Assembly: GCA_963989385.1 (NCBI GenBank)
Contig: OZ022501.1
Span: 88,954,979-89,018,978, forward strand
DNA length: 64,000 nucleotides
From: Ctena decussata
Taxonomy: Eukaryota > Mollusca > Bivalvia > Lucinida > Lucinidae
Direction: 5' to 3'
The position numbers and the translations under genes were made by a program. Numbering within the stretch: position 1 is the stretch's first letter; each line of letters starts with the position of its first letter. Below are positions 50,901 to 51,513 of this stretch, piece by piece. The notes beneath the pieces were generated by a model. The model did no database searches and was not told the DNA's origin. It worked only from the letters and a program-made list of their open reading frames with translations.

Positions 50901-50979
50901 AGACTTCGCTCTCTTCATCTGTGTCATCGTCTGCACTGTCGGCTTTTACAGGATTACTGTCCTGTTCTCCTTCAGCCAT
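748..50979 (-). CDS. NRBP1: Nuclear receptor-binding protein (NRBP/Madm) pseudokinase, 13 exons, 3' end missing
   Basis: Thirteen exons join in consistent phase into 472 residues that follow vertebrate NRBP1/NRBP2 from end to end. They include an acidic N-terminus with EESPCGRWQKRREE, a protein-kinase fold (about residues 55-310) and the conserved C-terminal HLTLLLRMDDKMNRQL block. Catalytic motifs are lost: HGN (171-173) stands where kinases have HRD and IGS (189-191) where they have DFG, while APE (214-216) remains. Known family role: a pseudokinase scaffold and adaptor linked to ER-Golgi transport, growth control and ubiquitin-ligase complexes. The start is MAEGEQ at 50979, with G at -3 and +4, matching the human MSEGES start. 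The human protein is 535 aa; the missing tail corresponds to its last ~30 residues and was not seen in 1-747. Introns run from 0.8 to 14 kb and are full of repeats. Invertebrates usually have one NRBP gene, so the symbol is by orthology. Confidence 0.95.
1061..2020. other. Intron 12 sequence, nothing recognised
   Basis: AT-rich, no repeat family, exon or RNA gene recognised. Confidence 0.5.
2020..2220. repeat. Diverged copy of MITE family B (TGTGACCCCTCA type)
   Basis: It keeps the ACATATGTTGTGA / CTCATTAGAACC core and the outer AATAATAACCCTTAATTTTCCC portion of the family seen at 20942-21117 and 36052-36253, but is strongly diverged. Confidence 0.5.
2413..2463 (-). CDS. NRBP1: NRBP exon 12 (residues 351-368)
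   Basis: A 51-nt exon, phase 2 to 2, TTTCAG acceptor and GTAAGT donor. It encodes KFSQVPALELEKFLEDVR with split codons at both ends. Human has YSQSPALELDKFLEDVR. Confidence 0.94.
   Translation of the reverse strand: MFPSTSIRIRKVFRRC
2524..2964. mobile_element. Non-autonomous DNA element with AGGGTTGCC-like ends
   Basis: The left end reads TATAGGGTAACCAC and the right end GACCATGGCAACCCTGA, roughly inverted. Inside are repeated TTCCCTGACTTT motifs. A MITE family A core is inserted at about 2660-2760. It resembles the class of CAGGG-ended hAT-like short elements; no transposase. Confidence 0.5.
2660..2760. repeat. MITE family A core (GCTCC...GGAGCAAA palindrome)
   Basis: Palindrome centred on TTTTGCTCCCCCAAGGAGC with TACTCTTAAAAGG / TTTAAGAGTAGCC arms. 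Confidence 0.6.
3183..3227. repeat. Short hairpin
   Basis: AGATAATCCACAAGCTTT pairs with AAAGCTTGCAGATTATCT across a 9-nt loop. Probably the centre of a small MITE. Confidence 0.6.
3582..3795. mobile_element. MITE family A copy
   Basis: Family layout: GTACACTTTCAGGGG, CTGCCATTTTA, GGGGTCAACTC, AAAGAATTTGCTCC, then the inverted half ending TTTCCCTTTGTAAAATAAGATGG. About ten copies of this family occur in the window. Confidence 0.7.
4121..4348. mobile_element. MITE family C copy abutting NRBP exon 11 donor
   Basis: A 228-bp palindromic element running from AAGCCGCAACAC to GTCGTGGCTG (family ends GAGCCACGACACG / CGTGTCGTGGCTC). ATATAACT flanks it on both sides (4113-4120 and 4349-4356), an 8-bp target duplication. 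The right copy includes bases +4 to +11 of the exon 11 splice donor. Confidence 0.75.
4360..4468 (-). CDS. NRBP1: NRBP exon 11 (residues 315-351)
   Basis: A 109-nt exon, phase 1 to 2. It encodes AQLTENMPEEAHVLKVDPKK and VIAEINHSNGREPTIWK, aligning with human MIPENALEEI...VLAEIPAGPGREP. The acceptor is CTGTATTTCAG and the donor GTAAGT. MITEs lie on both sides: one starts about 25 nt upstream of the acceptor, the other has its target duplication overlapping donor positions +4 to +11. Confidence 0.9.
4494..4845. mobile_element. MITE family E (ATACCGTATA ends)
   Basis: Starts ATACCGTATACGTGATAATT and ends AAATTACCAGGTATACGGTAT. An internal palindrome (TTTCATTAACCTG / CAGGTTAATGAAA) lies at 4668-4706. 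The same family recurs at 56757-57535. It begins about 25 nt upstream of the exon 11 acceptor. Confidence 0.7.
4846..5053. mobile_element. MITE family C copy next to MITE E
   Basis: GAGCCACGACACGATAAAAT at the left and TTGGTTTTGTTGTGTCTCAG at the right, with internal CAGATCAGCCTGGGC / GTCAGACTGGG arms. It joins the end of the family E element with no spacer. Confidence 0.7.
5179..5375 (-). repeat. tRNA-derived SINE, minus orientation
   Basis: On the minus strand the head has an A box (TGGTAGCTCAGTGGGTTAAG) and a B box (GGTTTGATTCC). The tail has GACTGAAATATTGTTGAAAA and a CATC repeat. The 3' domain is shared with the SINE at 12213-12472 and resembles a common mollusc SINE 3' domain. Confidence 0.75.
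5828..5957 (-). CDS. NRBP1: NRBP exon 10 (residues 272-315)
   Basis: A 130-nt exon, phase 0 to 1, TTTCAG acceptor and GTAAGT donor. It encodes DFIEKCLKKDPKERLTARDL and LFHSVLFEVHSLALLAAHAVVNN, the end of the kinase fold (human EFIQKCLQSEPARRPTAREL). The human LLAAHC cysteine is alanine here. A MITE starts about 24 nt upstream of the acceptor. Confidence 0.95.
5982..6223. mobile_element. MITE with GGGCCCTGTTGTTCAAA ends
   Basis: Left end GGGCCCTGTTGTTCAAA and right end TTTGAACAACCAGGCGC are inverted; the inside is AT-rich. It starts about 24 nt upstream of the NRBP exon 10 acceptor. Confidence 0.65.
6231..8263 (+). mobile_element. Pearl/Helentron-like element a, long tandem core
   Basis: Starts AACAAGAGGGCCAAGTGGCC. 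It has about eleven diverged units of roughly 165 bp (GGTTCTGAAGAAGAAGATTT ... CCATTTTGGACCCTGGGGCC ... ACCACTAGGCAATGC). Then come a GACGACGCACGACGGACGAC tract and a terminal hairpin, TGAGCCTATGGCTCAGGTGAGCTAAAAA. This order (5' short palindrome, tandem core, ACGG-rich tract, 3' hairpin ending CTAA) matches bivalve pearl/HINE elements, which are Helitron-derived and non-autonomous. The class call is by layout only. Confidence 0.75.
8333..9303 (+). mobile_element. Pearl-like element d, first copy
   Basis: Begins near TGATACCCCGCCACTGC. It has several diverged units of about 150 bp containing GGGGCAGATAACCCC and AAAGCTTATGTTACTTTGAT, then a GACAGACAGGCATGCG tract, and ends TAACTTGTGGCAGGGTATAA. 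The start and end form an inverted TACCCCGCC / GGCAGGGTA pair. Confidence 0.65.
9309..10168 (+). mobile_element. Pearl-like element d, second tandem copy
   Basis: Same order as 8333-9303, directly adjacent: TAATACCCCATGACTGC start, GCAGATAACC units, a GGACAGACGGACAGACGACG tract and the end TAACGTGTGGCGGGGTATAA. Confidence 0.65.
10546..10647 (-). CDS. NRBP1: NRBP exon 9 (residues 238-271)
   Basis: A 102-nt exon, phase 0 to 0, TTTGTAG acceptor and GTATGT donor. It encodes MAALGIQGNGESGSAITEEA then IDKTLKSLENDLQR, matching human MAVLEIQGNGESSYVPQEAI and the following helix. Confidence 0.94.
11192..11296. repeat. Palindromic MITE family D
   Basis: Centre AGATCCATCTTGTAAGATGG with AATCCCAAACATTTAG and CTAGATCTTTGGGATC arms. 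A second copy is at 35062-35216. Confidence 0.6.
11443..11498 (-). CDS. NRBP1: NRBP exon 8 (residues 219-237)
   Basis: A 56-nt exon, phase 1 to 0, CTTTCAG acceptor and GTAAAT donor. It encodes SGTVTTAVDIYSFGMCALE, the alpha-F helix core, nearly identical to human VTTAVDIYSFGMCALE. Confidence 0.95.
11500..12210. other. Intron 7 sequence, nothing recognised
   Basis: No repeat family or exon recognised apart from weak AACGTCAC / AGTGACGTC-type inverted matches near 11570-11700. Confidence 0.4.
12213..12472 (+). repeat. tRNA-derived SINE, plus orientation
   Basis: Head with an A-box-like TAGTGGGCTAAGC and a B box GGTTTACATCC. 3' domain ATATGGCTGAAATATTGTTG, ending in an ATCC repeat. Confidence 0.75.
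12511..12580. repeat. Hairpin with GGAGCAGTCT centre
   Basis: GCAACTAATGCAGACC pairs with GGTCTGCATTAGCTGC around AGACTGCTCC / GGAGCAGTCT. A related half-copy lies at about 30225-30265. Confidence 0.65.
12672..12935. mobile_element. MITE family A copy
   Basis: TTTCTGCCATTTTCACAAAA, GACTTCCTATTTGC and GAAACTGCTCCTCTCTAG features of the family, with a G/C-run expansion in the right half. Confidence 0.55.
13101..13181 (-). CDS. NRBP1: NRBP exon 7 (residues 192-219), activation segment
   Basis: An 81-nt exon, phase 1 to 1, TTTCAG acceptor and GTGAGT donor. It encodes VAPDAMHHVKTYRDDLRNMH then CVAPEYG, where human has VAPDTINNHVKTCREEQKNL and HFFAPEYG. APE (214-216) marks the end of the activation segment. 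Confidence 0.95.
13368..13948. repeat. Diverged tandem array of ~55-bp units with a terminal palindrome
   Basis: Units carry CTGAATCATGTGAATGC...TTGATTCYTTC. The first units form a palindrome (GATTGCAACAAAAGGAATCA / TGATACCTTTTGTTGCAATC). A SINE is inserted at 13655-13909. Confidence 0.65.
13655..13909 (-). repeat. tRNA-derived SINE with 12-bp target duplication
   Basis: On the minus strand the head reads CACATAGGGCACCTCACTTA with B box GGTCCTGGGTTGGATAC, and the tail is an ACAACA-type repeat. GGTGTTTGGTTC flanks both sides (13643-13654 and 13910-13921), splitting a tandem unit. Confidence 0.75.
14571..14775. mobile_element. MITE family A copy
   Basis: GTACACTTTCAGGGGAAGC ... AAAGAATTTGCTCC / GAGCAAATTCTTTCC ... 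TTGTTTCCCCTTTTTTAAAA. Confidence 0.7.
15040..15243. mobile_element. MITE family A copy
   Basis: AAGGTGAAAAGTTAAACCCC start, centre TCTGCTCCTAGAGGAGCAAA, end GACCCCTACCAAGAAGGGAA. It directly precedes element g. Confidence 0.7.
15244..16215 (+). mobile_element. Pearl/Helentron-like element g
   Basis: Starts ACAAGAATTGTCAGAAGACA (short palindrome TTGTCAGAAGACAA). It has three to four units of about 115-120 bp containing TGCAGTGTCAGACTGAACCA, a GACGCTGACGAGGACGCTGA tract, and ends with GCCTTCCTTTGCTTCACAAA in a GCGC hairpin. Confidence 0.65.
16225..16500. mobile_element. MITE family A copy, diverged
   Basis: AAGGTGAATGGGCACACC, GGAAACAACTGCTTAGACTA and TTCTTTTATGGAGTTGATCC match the family. 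Confidence 0.5.
16500..17610. other. Intron 6 sequence, nothing recognised
   Basis: AT-rich. A 98-codon open frame (17020-17316, plus) shows no recognisable domain and is treated as chance. Confidence 0.4.
17614..17685. repeat. Near-perfect palindrome
   Basis: TATCTCACTTAAGATTCGAG...CATGGCATACA pairs with TGTATGCCATG...CTCGAATTTTAAGTGAGAT, no loop to speak of. Part of the arm recurs at about 17840-17865. Confidence 0.7.
18543..18770. mobile_element. Probable MITE with ATCATATGAC ends
   Basis: Left ATCATATGACGTC and right AGTGTCATATGAT are inverted, with an AT-rich interior. Confidence 0.45.
18793..18893. repeat. Inverted repeat around a hairpin
   Basis: GTATTATTGAATTTATAAAA and TTTAATAAATTCAATAATAC form arms around GATAAGATGC / GCATCTTATC. 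Confidence 0.6.
19010..19245. mobile_element. MITE family A copy
   Basis: GGTACACTTTCAGGGGACC ... AATTTGCTCCTACAAGAGCA ... AGTTCCCCTTTGCAAAAATA. Confidence 0.7.
19442..19472. repeat. Poly-T tract
   Basis: About 30 consecutive T on the plus strand; poly-A in the NRBP transcript sense. Confidence 0.9.
19558..19605 (-). CDS. Candidate NRBP cassette exon in the activation segment
   Basis: A 48-nt stretch with a pyrimidine-rich acceptor (TTTTTTTACAG) and a consensus donor (GTGAGT). It is open in the phase set by exon 6 and rejoins exon 7 in the same phase (1 to 1), so it can be included or skipped without a frameshift. Inclusion would insert 16 residues, ALEVIINGFQICNMGI, after IGS and change the next valine to leucine. 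No homologous insert is known to me in NRBP proteins. No repeat family is recognised over it. Chance is possible in 9.5 kb of intron; RNA evidence would settle it. Confidence 0.35.
19733..19912. mobile_element. MITE family B copy
   Basis: Arms CCAGATATGAAGGGG...AAACATATGTTGTGACCCC and ACATATGTTTTCGTTGAGAA...TCTAGAGCTCT. Central part shortened. Confidence 0.7.
20013..20265. mobile_element. MITE family A copy
   Basis: AAGGTGAATGGATATACC start, AAGAATCTGCTTCTAAGGGA centre, AAAGTGAACCCATTCACCTT end. The ends are inverted. Confidence 0.65.
20485..20580. repeat. Imperfect palindrome
   Basis: AGGCCGCAAACAGTTTTGAT...CAGGC pairs with GCCTGACC...ATCCAAACTGTTTGCCT. Confidence 0.55.
20622..20855. mobile_element. 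MITE family A copy
   Basis: GGGTACACTTTCGGAGGAAA ... GAATTTGCTCCAATATGAGC ... GTGTTCCCCTTTGTAAATAT. Confidence 0.7.
20942..21117. mobile_element. MITE family B copy
   Basis: CAGAGCTCCAGATAGGACAG left end and ACCCTTCTTATCTGGAGTAC right end are inverted around CCTCATTAGAATCGTTTCC / GAGACGGTTCTAATAAGGG. Confidence 0.75.
21345..22460 (+). mobile_element. Pearl/Helentron-like element b
   Basis: Starts AACAAGAGCTGTCGCCTGAC (TGTCGCCTGACA palindrome). It has four to five units of about 170 bp built around CCTTGACATCAAGGTCACTG and ATATCTAAC, a GACGCCGACGCTGACACCGA tract, and ends with a hairpin (TTCCTGAACTTTCGTACAGG) and AAGCTAAAAA. Confidence 0.7.
22716..22810 (-). CDS. NRBP1: NRBP exon 6 (residues 160-192), pseudo-catalytic loop
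   Basis: A 95-nt exon, phase 2 to 1, GTATGT donor. It encodes YLHSCKPPVIHGNLTCDTIF then IQHNGLIKIGS. HGN replaces the catalytic HRD and IGS replaces the metal-binding DFG, as in all NRBP proteins. The exon ends exactly where the activation segment begins. Confidence 0.95.
23013..25687 (+). mobile_element. Pearl/Helentron-like element c
   Basis: Starts AACCAGAGGACCAATGGTCC. It has five to six units of about 420 bp (GACCTTGACCTTTAGTGACA ... TTTCTGAGAAATCCACTGTT ... GGTTCTGAAGAAGAAGATTT ... GCGGCCATCTTGGTCATGTG), then GACGACGGACGGACGGATGA and a hairpin, TGAGCCTAAAGGCTCAGGTGAGCTAAAAA. A CAGGG-ended element is inserted at 24172-24637. Confidence 0.75.
24172..24637. mobile_element. CAGGGTTCGTACAG-ended non-autonomous element inside element c
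   Basis: CAGGGTTCGTACAG at the left and CTGTACGAACCCTG at the right are perfect inverts. TAAAT flanks both sides. Inside are many TTCCAGGACTTTTC motifs. The CAGGG start suggests hAT-like, but only 5 bp of duplication is visible, not 8. No transposase. Confidence 0.75.
25780..26011. mobile_element. MITE family C copy
   Basis: GAGCCACGACACGACAAAAC and GTTTTGTCGTGTCGTGGCTC ends, with ~100-bp arms including CAGACTCAGATCAGCCTGGG / CCCAGGCTGATCTGAGTCTG. AAAT on both sides. Confidence 0.8.
26210..26250 (-). CDS. NRBP1: NRBP exon 5 (residues 147-160)
   Basis: A short 41-nt exon, TTTCAG acceptor and GTATGT donor, phase 0 to 2. It encodes AWKRWITQILSALS; the final serine codon is split with exon 6. 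Human has AWKRWCTQILSALS. A MITE copy starts about 21-24 nt upstream and is itself interrupted by the Penelope-like element at 26371-29770. Confidence 0.93.
26274..26354. mobile_element. Left part of a MITE family A copy cut by the Penelope-like element
   Basis: AAGGTTAATAGATACACAAC and GGGAAAGCAATTCAACATTT follow the family A start. The sequence resumes at 29787, beyond the insertion, but is poorly conserved. Confidence 0.5.
26526..26800. repeat. CACGTG-rich array, left arm
   Basis: Seven CACGTG palindromes, mostly within GCCGCTCACGTG or its reverse, in about 275 bp of CpG-rich sequence, unlike the AT-rich surroundings. Mirror copy at 28375-28655. Confidence 0.85.
27446..27682 (-). pseudogene. 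Second copy of the GIY-YIG remnant, inverted
   Basis: Mirror copy of 29342-29578 in block B. It carries the same in-frame TAG, so the stop predates the duplication or both derive from one defective template. Confidence 0.65.
27679..28032 (-). CDS. 117-codon open frame in the Penelope-like element, unknown
   Basis: Runs from the inverted A arm into block B: residues 1-39 are arm sequence, the rest (NKNKTVNEFLRECIERNITL, LPKLGMTYSQILREKL) is block B. The block B part also occurs at 29118-29344 with the same frame open. It overlaps the start of the GIY-YIG frame in another frame. No domain recognised; may be chance or an eroded element ORF. Confidence 0.25.
   Translation of the reverse strand: MCSVVKQEHLGYNRIRSDWKTPALPLNIDPIRTFVVCGAVEVNKNKTVNEFLRECIERNITLSGLTINGLFVPKTTPTLPKLGMTYSQILREKLTQKSRGQKRPDAKTSTRLYYDKL
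28375..28655. repeat. CACGTG-rich array, right arm
   Basis: Seven CACGTG sites in the inverted arm. Spacing and inter-site sequence match the left arm with scattered differences; several left-arm sites are lost or gained. Confidence 0.85.
29342..29578 (+). pseudogene. GIY-YIG endonuclease C-terminal remnant
   Basis: The frame reads SNVFTNTCT, then an in-frame TAG (29396-29398), then NVVYLITCKLCKQQDVGETN and RKTKVRMIEHQRDTRNKRDT to TAA. This is the nuclease pattern of Penelope-like elements (VYLITC.KC..QYVGET...R...H..DI..K.D). The YVG tyrosine is aspartate here, the CxxC zinc pair and the R/EH residues are kept. No RT is upstream; block C is too short. Inactive by the stop and the Y-to-D change. 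Confidence 0.7.
29787..30546. other. Intron 4 sequence with MITE A/hairpin remnants
   Basis: A GTTCCCTTCAGGGTCAACTC fragment near 30100 belongs to MITE family A, and CTCCTGAAGGAGCAGTCTGA near 30228 to the hairpin at 12511. The rest is unrecognised. Confidence 0.45.
30547..30636 (-). CDS. NRBP1: NRBP exon 4 (residues 117-146)
   Basis: A 90-nt exon with a TTGTAG acceptor and GTAAGA donor, phase 0 to 0. It encodes VIFITEYMSSGSLKQFLMRT and KKNNKTFQLK, the hinge region, where human has VIFITEYMSSGSLKQFLKKT. A palindromic MITE is recognisable from about 20 nt upstream of the acceptor. Confidence 0.95.
30657..30895. mobile_element. Two MITE family B cores in tandem
   Basis: TGTGACCCCTCATTGGAGCA / GTTCTAATGAGGAGTCACAA at 30690-30760, and a second CATTAGAATCCTCATGGCAA / AGGTTCTAATGAGGAGTAAC at 30840-30890. 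Confidence 0.6.
30905..32640 (+). mobile_element. Pearl/Helentron-like element e
   Basis: Starts GAACTGTCGGAGAATCCGAC (GTCGGAGAATCCGAC palindrome) TATACCCCCGC. It has about eight units of 160-170 bp (GGAGAAGGCTGGTTCTCAAT ... ACCTGTATGCCAAATATGA ... GAGAAATCTTTGACGAAAAA), then a short ACGGACGGAATGACGGACAG tract and the end CCCCACTTTTTCAAAGCGGG GGTATAAC. All long open frames here come from the repeat unit. Confidence 0.7.
32641..33184. other. Intron 3 sequence, nothing recognised
   Basis: AT-rich; no repeat family or exon recognised. Confidence 0.4.
33185..33332. mobile_element. MITE family B copy, cut by element f
   Basis: GGGAGTATTTGATGATAATT ... CTCATCTGAACCGTCTTGTC / GAGACGGTTCAGATGAGGGG, ending abruptly at AATTAACAAAAACT where element f begins. 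Very similar to the copy at 34694-34880. Confidence 0.65.
33333..34684 (+). mobile_element. Pearl/Helentron-like element f
   Basis: Starts AGAATTGTTTTTCTACGAAA with ATGTCTCCCCC. It has about six units of 150-160 bp (TGTTGACTGATATTTGTATG AAGTTTCRTGAATATAGC ... CCAAGGGAAATAACTCAA), a GACAGACGGACAGATGGACG tract, and ends AATATGTCTCCCGACCCTTA AGTGAGGAGACATAATT (hairpin). Confidence 0.7.
34694..34890. mobile_element. MITE family B copy
   Basis: GATAAGACGGAGTATTTGAT left and ATACTCCCTCTTATCTAGAG right, inverted around CTCATCTGAACCGGC. It ends about 27 nt from the exon 3 donor. Confidence 0.75.
34918..35019 (-). CDS. NRBP1: NRBP exon 3 (residues 83-116)
   Basis: A 102-nt exon, phase 0 to 0, with a GTAAGA donor. 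It encodes DKIRQVFDNLIQLDHPNIIK then FHKYWTDTKQDKPR, the alpha-C/beta-4 region of the pseudokinase. A MITE of the TGTGACCCCTCA family ends about 27 nt into the downstream intron. Confidence 0.95.
35062..35216. mobile_element. Palindromic MITE family D
   Basis: TTTCCTTTCCAAAACATTCC ... AGATCCATCTTAAAAGATGG ... TTTTTGGGACTGTTTTGGAA; related to 11192-11296. A partial direct copy of the left arm is present. Confidence 0.65.
35525..35652 (-). repeat. tRNA-derived SINE head, minus
   Basis: Minus strand: GTGGCGCTATGGTTGAGTGG TTAGAGATGCC (A box) and AAGGGTTCAAATCTGG (B box). Confidence 0.65.
36052..36253. mobile_element. MITE family B copy, near full length
   Basis: GCTCCAGATAAGAGGGGGTA ... AGACAGTTCAAATGAGGGGT ... 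ACCTCTTCTTATCTTGAGCT; the best-preserved ends of the family. Confidence 0.8.
36257..36496. mobile_element. MITE family C copy
   Basis: GAGTCTCGACACGACAAAAC to TTTCTCGTGACGCGGCTC with AGACTCAGATCAGCC arms. ATAT on both sides. Confidence 0.8.
36576..36698 (-). CDS. NRBP1: NRBP exon 2 (residues 42-82)
   Basis: A 123-nt exon between TTTCAG and GTACTG, phase 0 on both sides. It encodes VEQRDVPGIDNAFLAMDTEE followed by GVEVVWNEVQFSENRN, matching human VNQRNVPGIDSAYLAMDTEE and the start of the kinase fold. A pearl-like element begins only about 26 nt upstream of its acceptor. Confidence 0.95.
36816..38654. mobile_element. ACGGAC-rich TIR element carrying a Ulp1-like fragment
   Basis: Ends TTGACAAAACACGGACC and GGTCCGTGTTTTGTCAA are inverted; TGG flanks both sides (36813-36815, 38655-38657), giving a possible 3-bp duplication. 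Both ends are saturated with ACGGAC / GTCCGT words. An inner left block has GGACAAAACGGACCACG repeats and an inner right block (37350-37500) its inverse. A second direct pair (GTCGAGACGTCGCCATAGAT) lies at about 37620 and 38455. It encodes part of a cysteine protease (37708-38028). Superfamily not assigned. Confidence 0.75.
37708..38028 (+). pseudogene. Ulp1-like (C48) cysteine protease fragment
   Basis: From LISDAIWLLSVDGVSLNLSQ to a stop at 38028. The block KRRIDGSFDNGWLNDTIMDA SQAVLRQQFPHEQGMQS and EFQLVSGRFVQLINTHPNDG resembles the N-terminal half of Ulp1-like domains found in many invertebrate transposons (GxWLNDxxIxAAQxLLRxQFP...FVQIxxxxxxHWxxxS). The His-Trp pair expected after NTHPNDGG reads LQIW, and the Asp and Cys part is missing, so it is broken. 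Family call is by motif only. Confidence 0.55.
39045..39484 (+). pseudogene. LINE ORF2, endonuclease C-terminal part
   Basis: The frame reads LNLDLTDQNKGRPLRDVCDV, FDLQNLVKTPTCFMKD, NPSLVDVILTNRPSNY, TGLSDWHNMTYT. This is the last third of an APE-type endonuclease (GDFN...; SDH as SDW) and the linker to RT. It is cut at codon TAT (39483-39485) by the inner element. Removing 39485-43244 plus one duplication copy joins it in frame to codons just before 43273. Confidence 0.8.
40285..40545. repeat. Direct tandem duplication inside the long-TIR element
   Basis: TTTGTTGGTTGCTTGTGTCG ... GGTTCGTGCCATGCCACAGC ... GGTATGGAAAATTTACA occurs twice, about 130 bp each. Confidence 0.85.
40771..40866. repeat. 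Short direct duplication
   Basis: AGCAATGCTACRGGAAAGTT ... AGCATAAACTGRCTTCATAG twice, 48-bp period. Confidence 0.85.
43249..45243 (+). CDS. LINE ORF2, reverse transcriptase part
   Basis: About 660 codons without a stop. Linker (MNSDLRKAINHKRALCRKFL), then RT motifs in order: NYRPISILPITSKIFERAL, SAFRKGFSCQSVLLAI, AAILMDLSKAFDCLPPDLIT, KGVPQGSILGPLIFNIFLND, the catalytic FNYADDNT, and LLGVEIDYLLTFDKQV. The C-terminal part includes CPLVWHFCSKTN and SFQAAKLWNTLPEEA. The catalytic YADD and the DLSKAFD aspartate are intact, so the copy is young. It cannot make full ORF2 because the 5' part is cut off and interrupted. LINE group by motif style; CR1 or Jockey not resolved. Confidence 0.9.
   Translation, partial: KRKHSAPFMNSDLRKAINHKRALCRKFLKRKTDKNWQKFVKQRNFVTKLKRQSIKLYFSERCGGGTGSKDFWPTIRPFLTNKGSPNSEAITLSEDNRLITDNQEICEKFNTFFINVAKDIGENEGPLTPGDHPSIQAIRANLSSSESEFHFKPVDEAMVTGYLGRVGLGKATGLDTISSKILHLSKDVHVVMGPTTSLVNRMIADGRFPASLKEARVSPVFKKKDPFDVQNYRPISILPITSKIFERALEEQLSEYFEKHFNPYLSAFRKGFSCQSVLLAITEEWRNALDRNEYVAAILMDLSKAFDCLPPDLITEKLRAYGLSNDAVDLIHDYLSNRKQCVKIGEHCSSFQKITKGVPQGSILGPLIFNIFLNDIFYFIEKGKLFNYADDNTLSFSHPDFATLLTVLERESRILIDWFSRNCMKANPDKFQAFAMGEKTFGEKPTFKLGDAEIECEETVKLLGVEIDYLLTFDKQVSNMCKKTSQQINVLKRIGKYLNFESRKAVYHAFIMSTFNFCPLVWHFCSKTNTEKLERIHFRALKFIFQDFDATYQDLITRAGTTTLHLSRLRGLAHETLKIINGNSPVYLKQFITLKASSYNFRYTNILNLPRVRSAHYGTNSFSFQAAKLWNTLPEEARKITSFNVFKRFIKGWNGVSCKCNMCK
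45911..46132 (+). pseudogene. BED-type zinc-finger-like transposase N-terminus, broken
   Basis: The frame reads SKKRKKNTKLRENSKGCYEY, TQAIEFLCMQRSEKRVIFSD and SACCERHLSLRNGGRNDHTKH. The C-x-n-C...GGRND..KH end resembles BED-like fingers of hAT-type and related transposases (C..C....S..HGG..D...H). Spacing suggests small frameshifts. It is the only coding trace of the outer transposon 38880-46490. Confidence 0.45.
46498..46805. other. Intron 1 sequence, nothing recognised
   Basis: AT-rich; ACTCATCCGCTCGCCAGGAC / GTTGGACAAGTGAAAATTTC hint at weak inverted ends of a small element. Confidence 0.3.
46815..46843. repeat. Short perfect hairpin
   Basis: TCTCCAGGTACAG pairs with CTGTACCTGGAGA around a 3-nt loop. 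Confidence 0.7.
46883..47176 (+). pseudogene. LINE/I-type ORF2 C-terminal fragment (zinc knuckle)
   Basis: The frame reads SWLSQLRTGYTVLNSYLRKL GFKESEKCECGDTETVEHFL LVCPKFETIREHMK. The C-E-C-G...ETVEHFLLVCP pattern is the C-terminal cysteine/histidine motif of many non-LTR elements. No RT lies upstream, so it is an isolated 3' piece. Confidence 0.7.
47461..47500. repeat. Poly-C / CA low-complexity tract
   Basis: C-runs followed by CACACACACAC. Confidence 0.9.
47860..47917. repeat. ATCT microsatellite with flanking duplications
   Basis: About 14 ATCT units. The neighbouring CAAAACAAAAAGCTAGTAA and TTTATATTTGCTCGAAACAT blocks recur on both sides (47820-48045). Confidence 0.9.
48560..50402. 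mobile_element. Nested TIR element with CATACAGTACACGCAAC ends
   Basis: Left CATACAGTACACGCAAC plus GAAGACTTGATCTGACACGC; right GCGTGTCAGATCAAGTCTTC plus GTTGCGTGTACTGTATG. Arms of about 230 bp are rich in CTCGCGAGA / CACGCGAGA words. Interior of 1.4 kb without a recognisable ORF. Confidence 0.75.
50857..50979 (-). CDS. NRBP1: NRBP exon 1 (residues 1-41)
   Basis: First coding exon: MAEGEQ start, acidic stretch, then EVLEESPCGRWQKRREE, nearly identical to human NRBP1. The donor is GAG|GTCTGG, phase 0. It is weak beyond GT, but the next GT (50 bp scale) would create a stop after joining. The frame stays open upstream to a methionine at 51108 (MKEKQDKC), so a 43-residue N-terminal extension is formally possible; conservation favours MAEGEQ. 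Intron 1 is about 14.2 kb. Confidence 0.93.
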
Positions 50980-51404
50980 GACGATGGCTTGCTGAATAAC
51001 AGCAAAATATATTTGATTTATTTTTTCCTGTAAACTGCTTTGGGTCGGGTCGTGTTGACACTTCTCAGTGTCAGACGGGTTCTTGCATTTATCTTGTTTC
51101 TCTTTCATAATTCTACATACGAATCAATAAATAAGTACGACAGCCAGTCTAGAGAAAACGTGATTCAAGAGACGCTTGTTTTTACACTAGGGTAAAGTAT
51201 TAAGCGTCCAGATGATTAAGGCGATGGGGTATTGAAGGGAAATTAGAAATTAATTTTGTTCTCCAGATGATCAAATAGGTGTTAGTAATGAATACCGTGC
51301 TCAGTAATTTGTTAGGAAAAAGAAAATATTTTGTTTCCGATTTCATGTTATTGGTAATAATGAACAACGTTTATATAATGTATATTCATTCCTCAGTTTG
51401 ATAT

Positions 51405-51513
51405 GTCAGGATGGCCGAGTGGTCTAAGGCGCCAGACTCAAGGTTATTTATATCTTCATACAGAGTGTTCTGGTCCACGAATGTGGGCGTGGGTTCGAAT
51501 CCCACTTCTGACA
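51405..51513 (+). tRNA. tRNA-Leu (CAA) with intron
   Basis: GTCAGGATGGCCGAGTGGTC TAAGGCGCCAGACTCAAG, then an insert of about 25 nt, then TTCTGGTCC...GGGCGTGGGTTCGAATCCCA CTTCTGACA. The acceptor stem GTCAGGA/TTCTGAC, A box, B box GGTTCGAATCC, long variable arm and CAA anticodon all match metazoan tRNA-Leu(CAA), which usually has an intron at this place. A TTTTTT terminator follows at about 51519. Confidence 0.95.
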
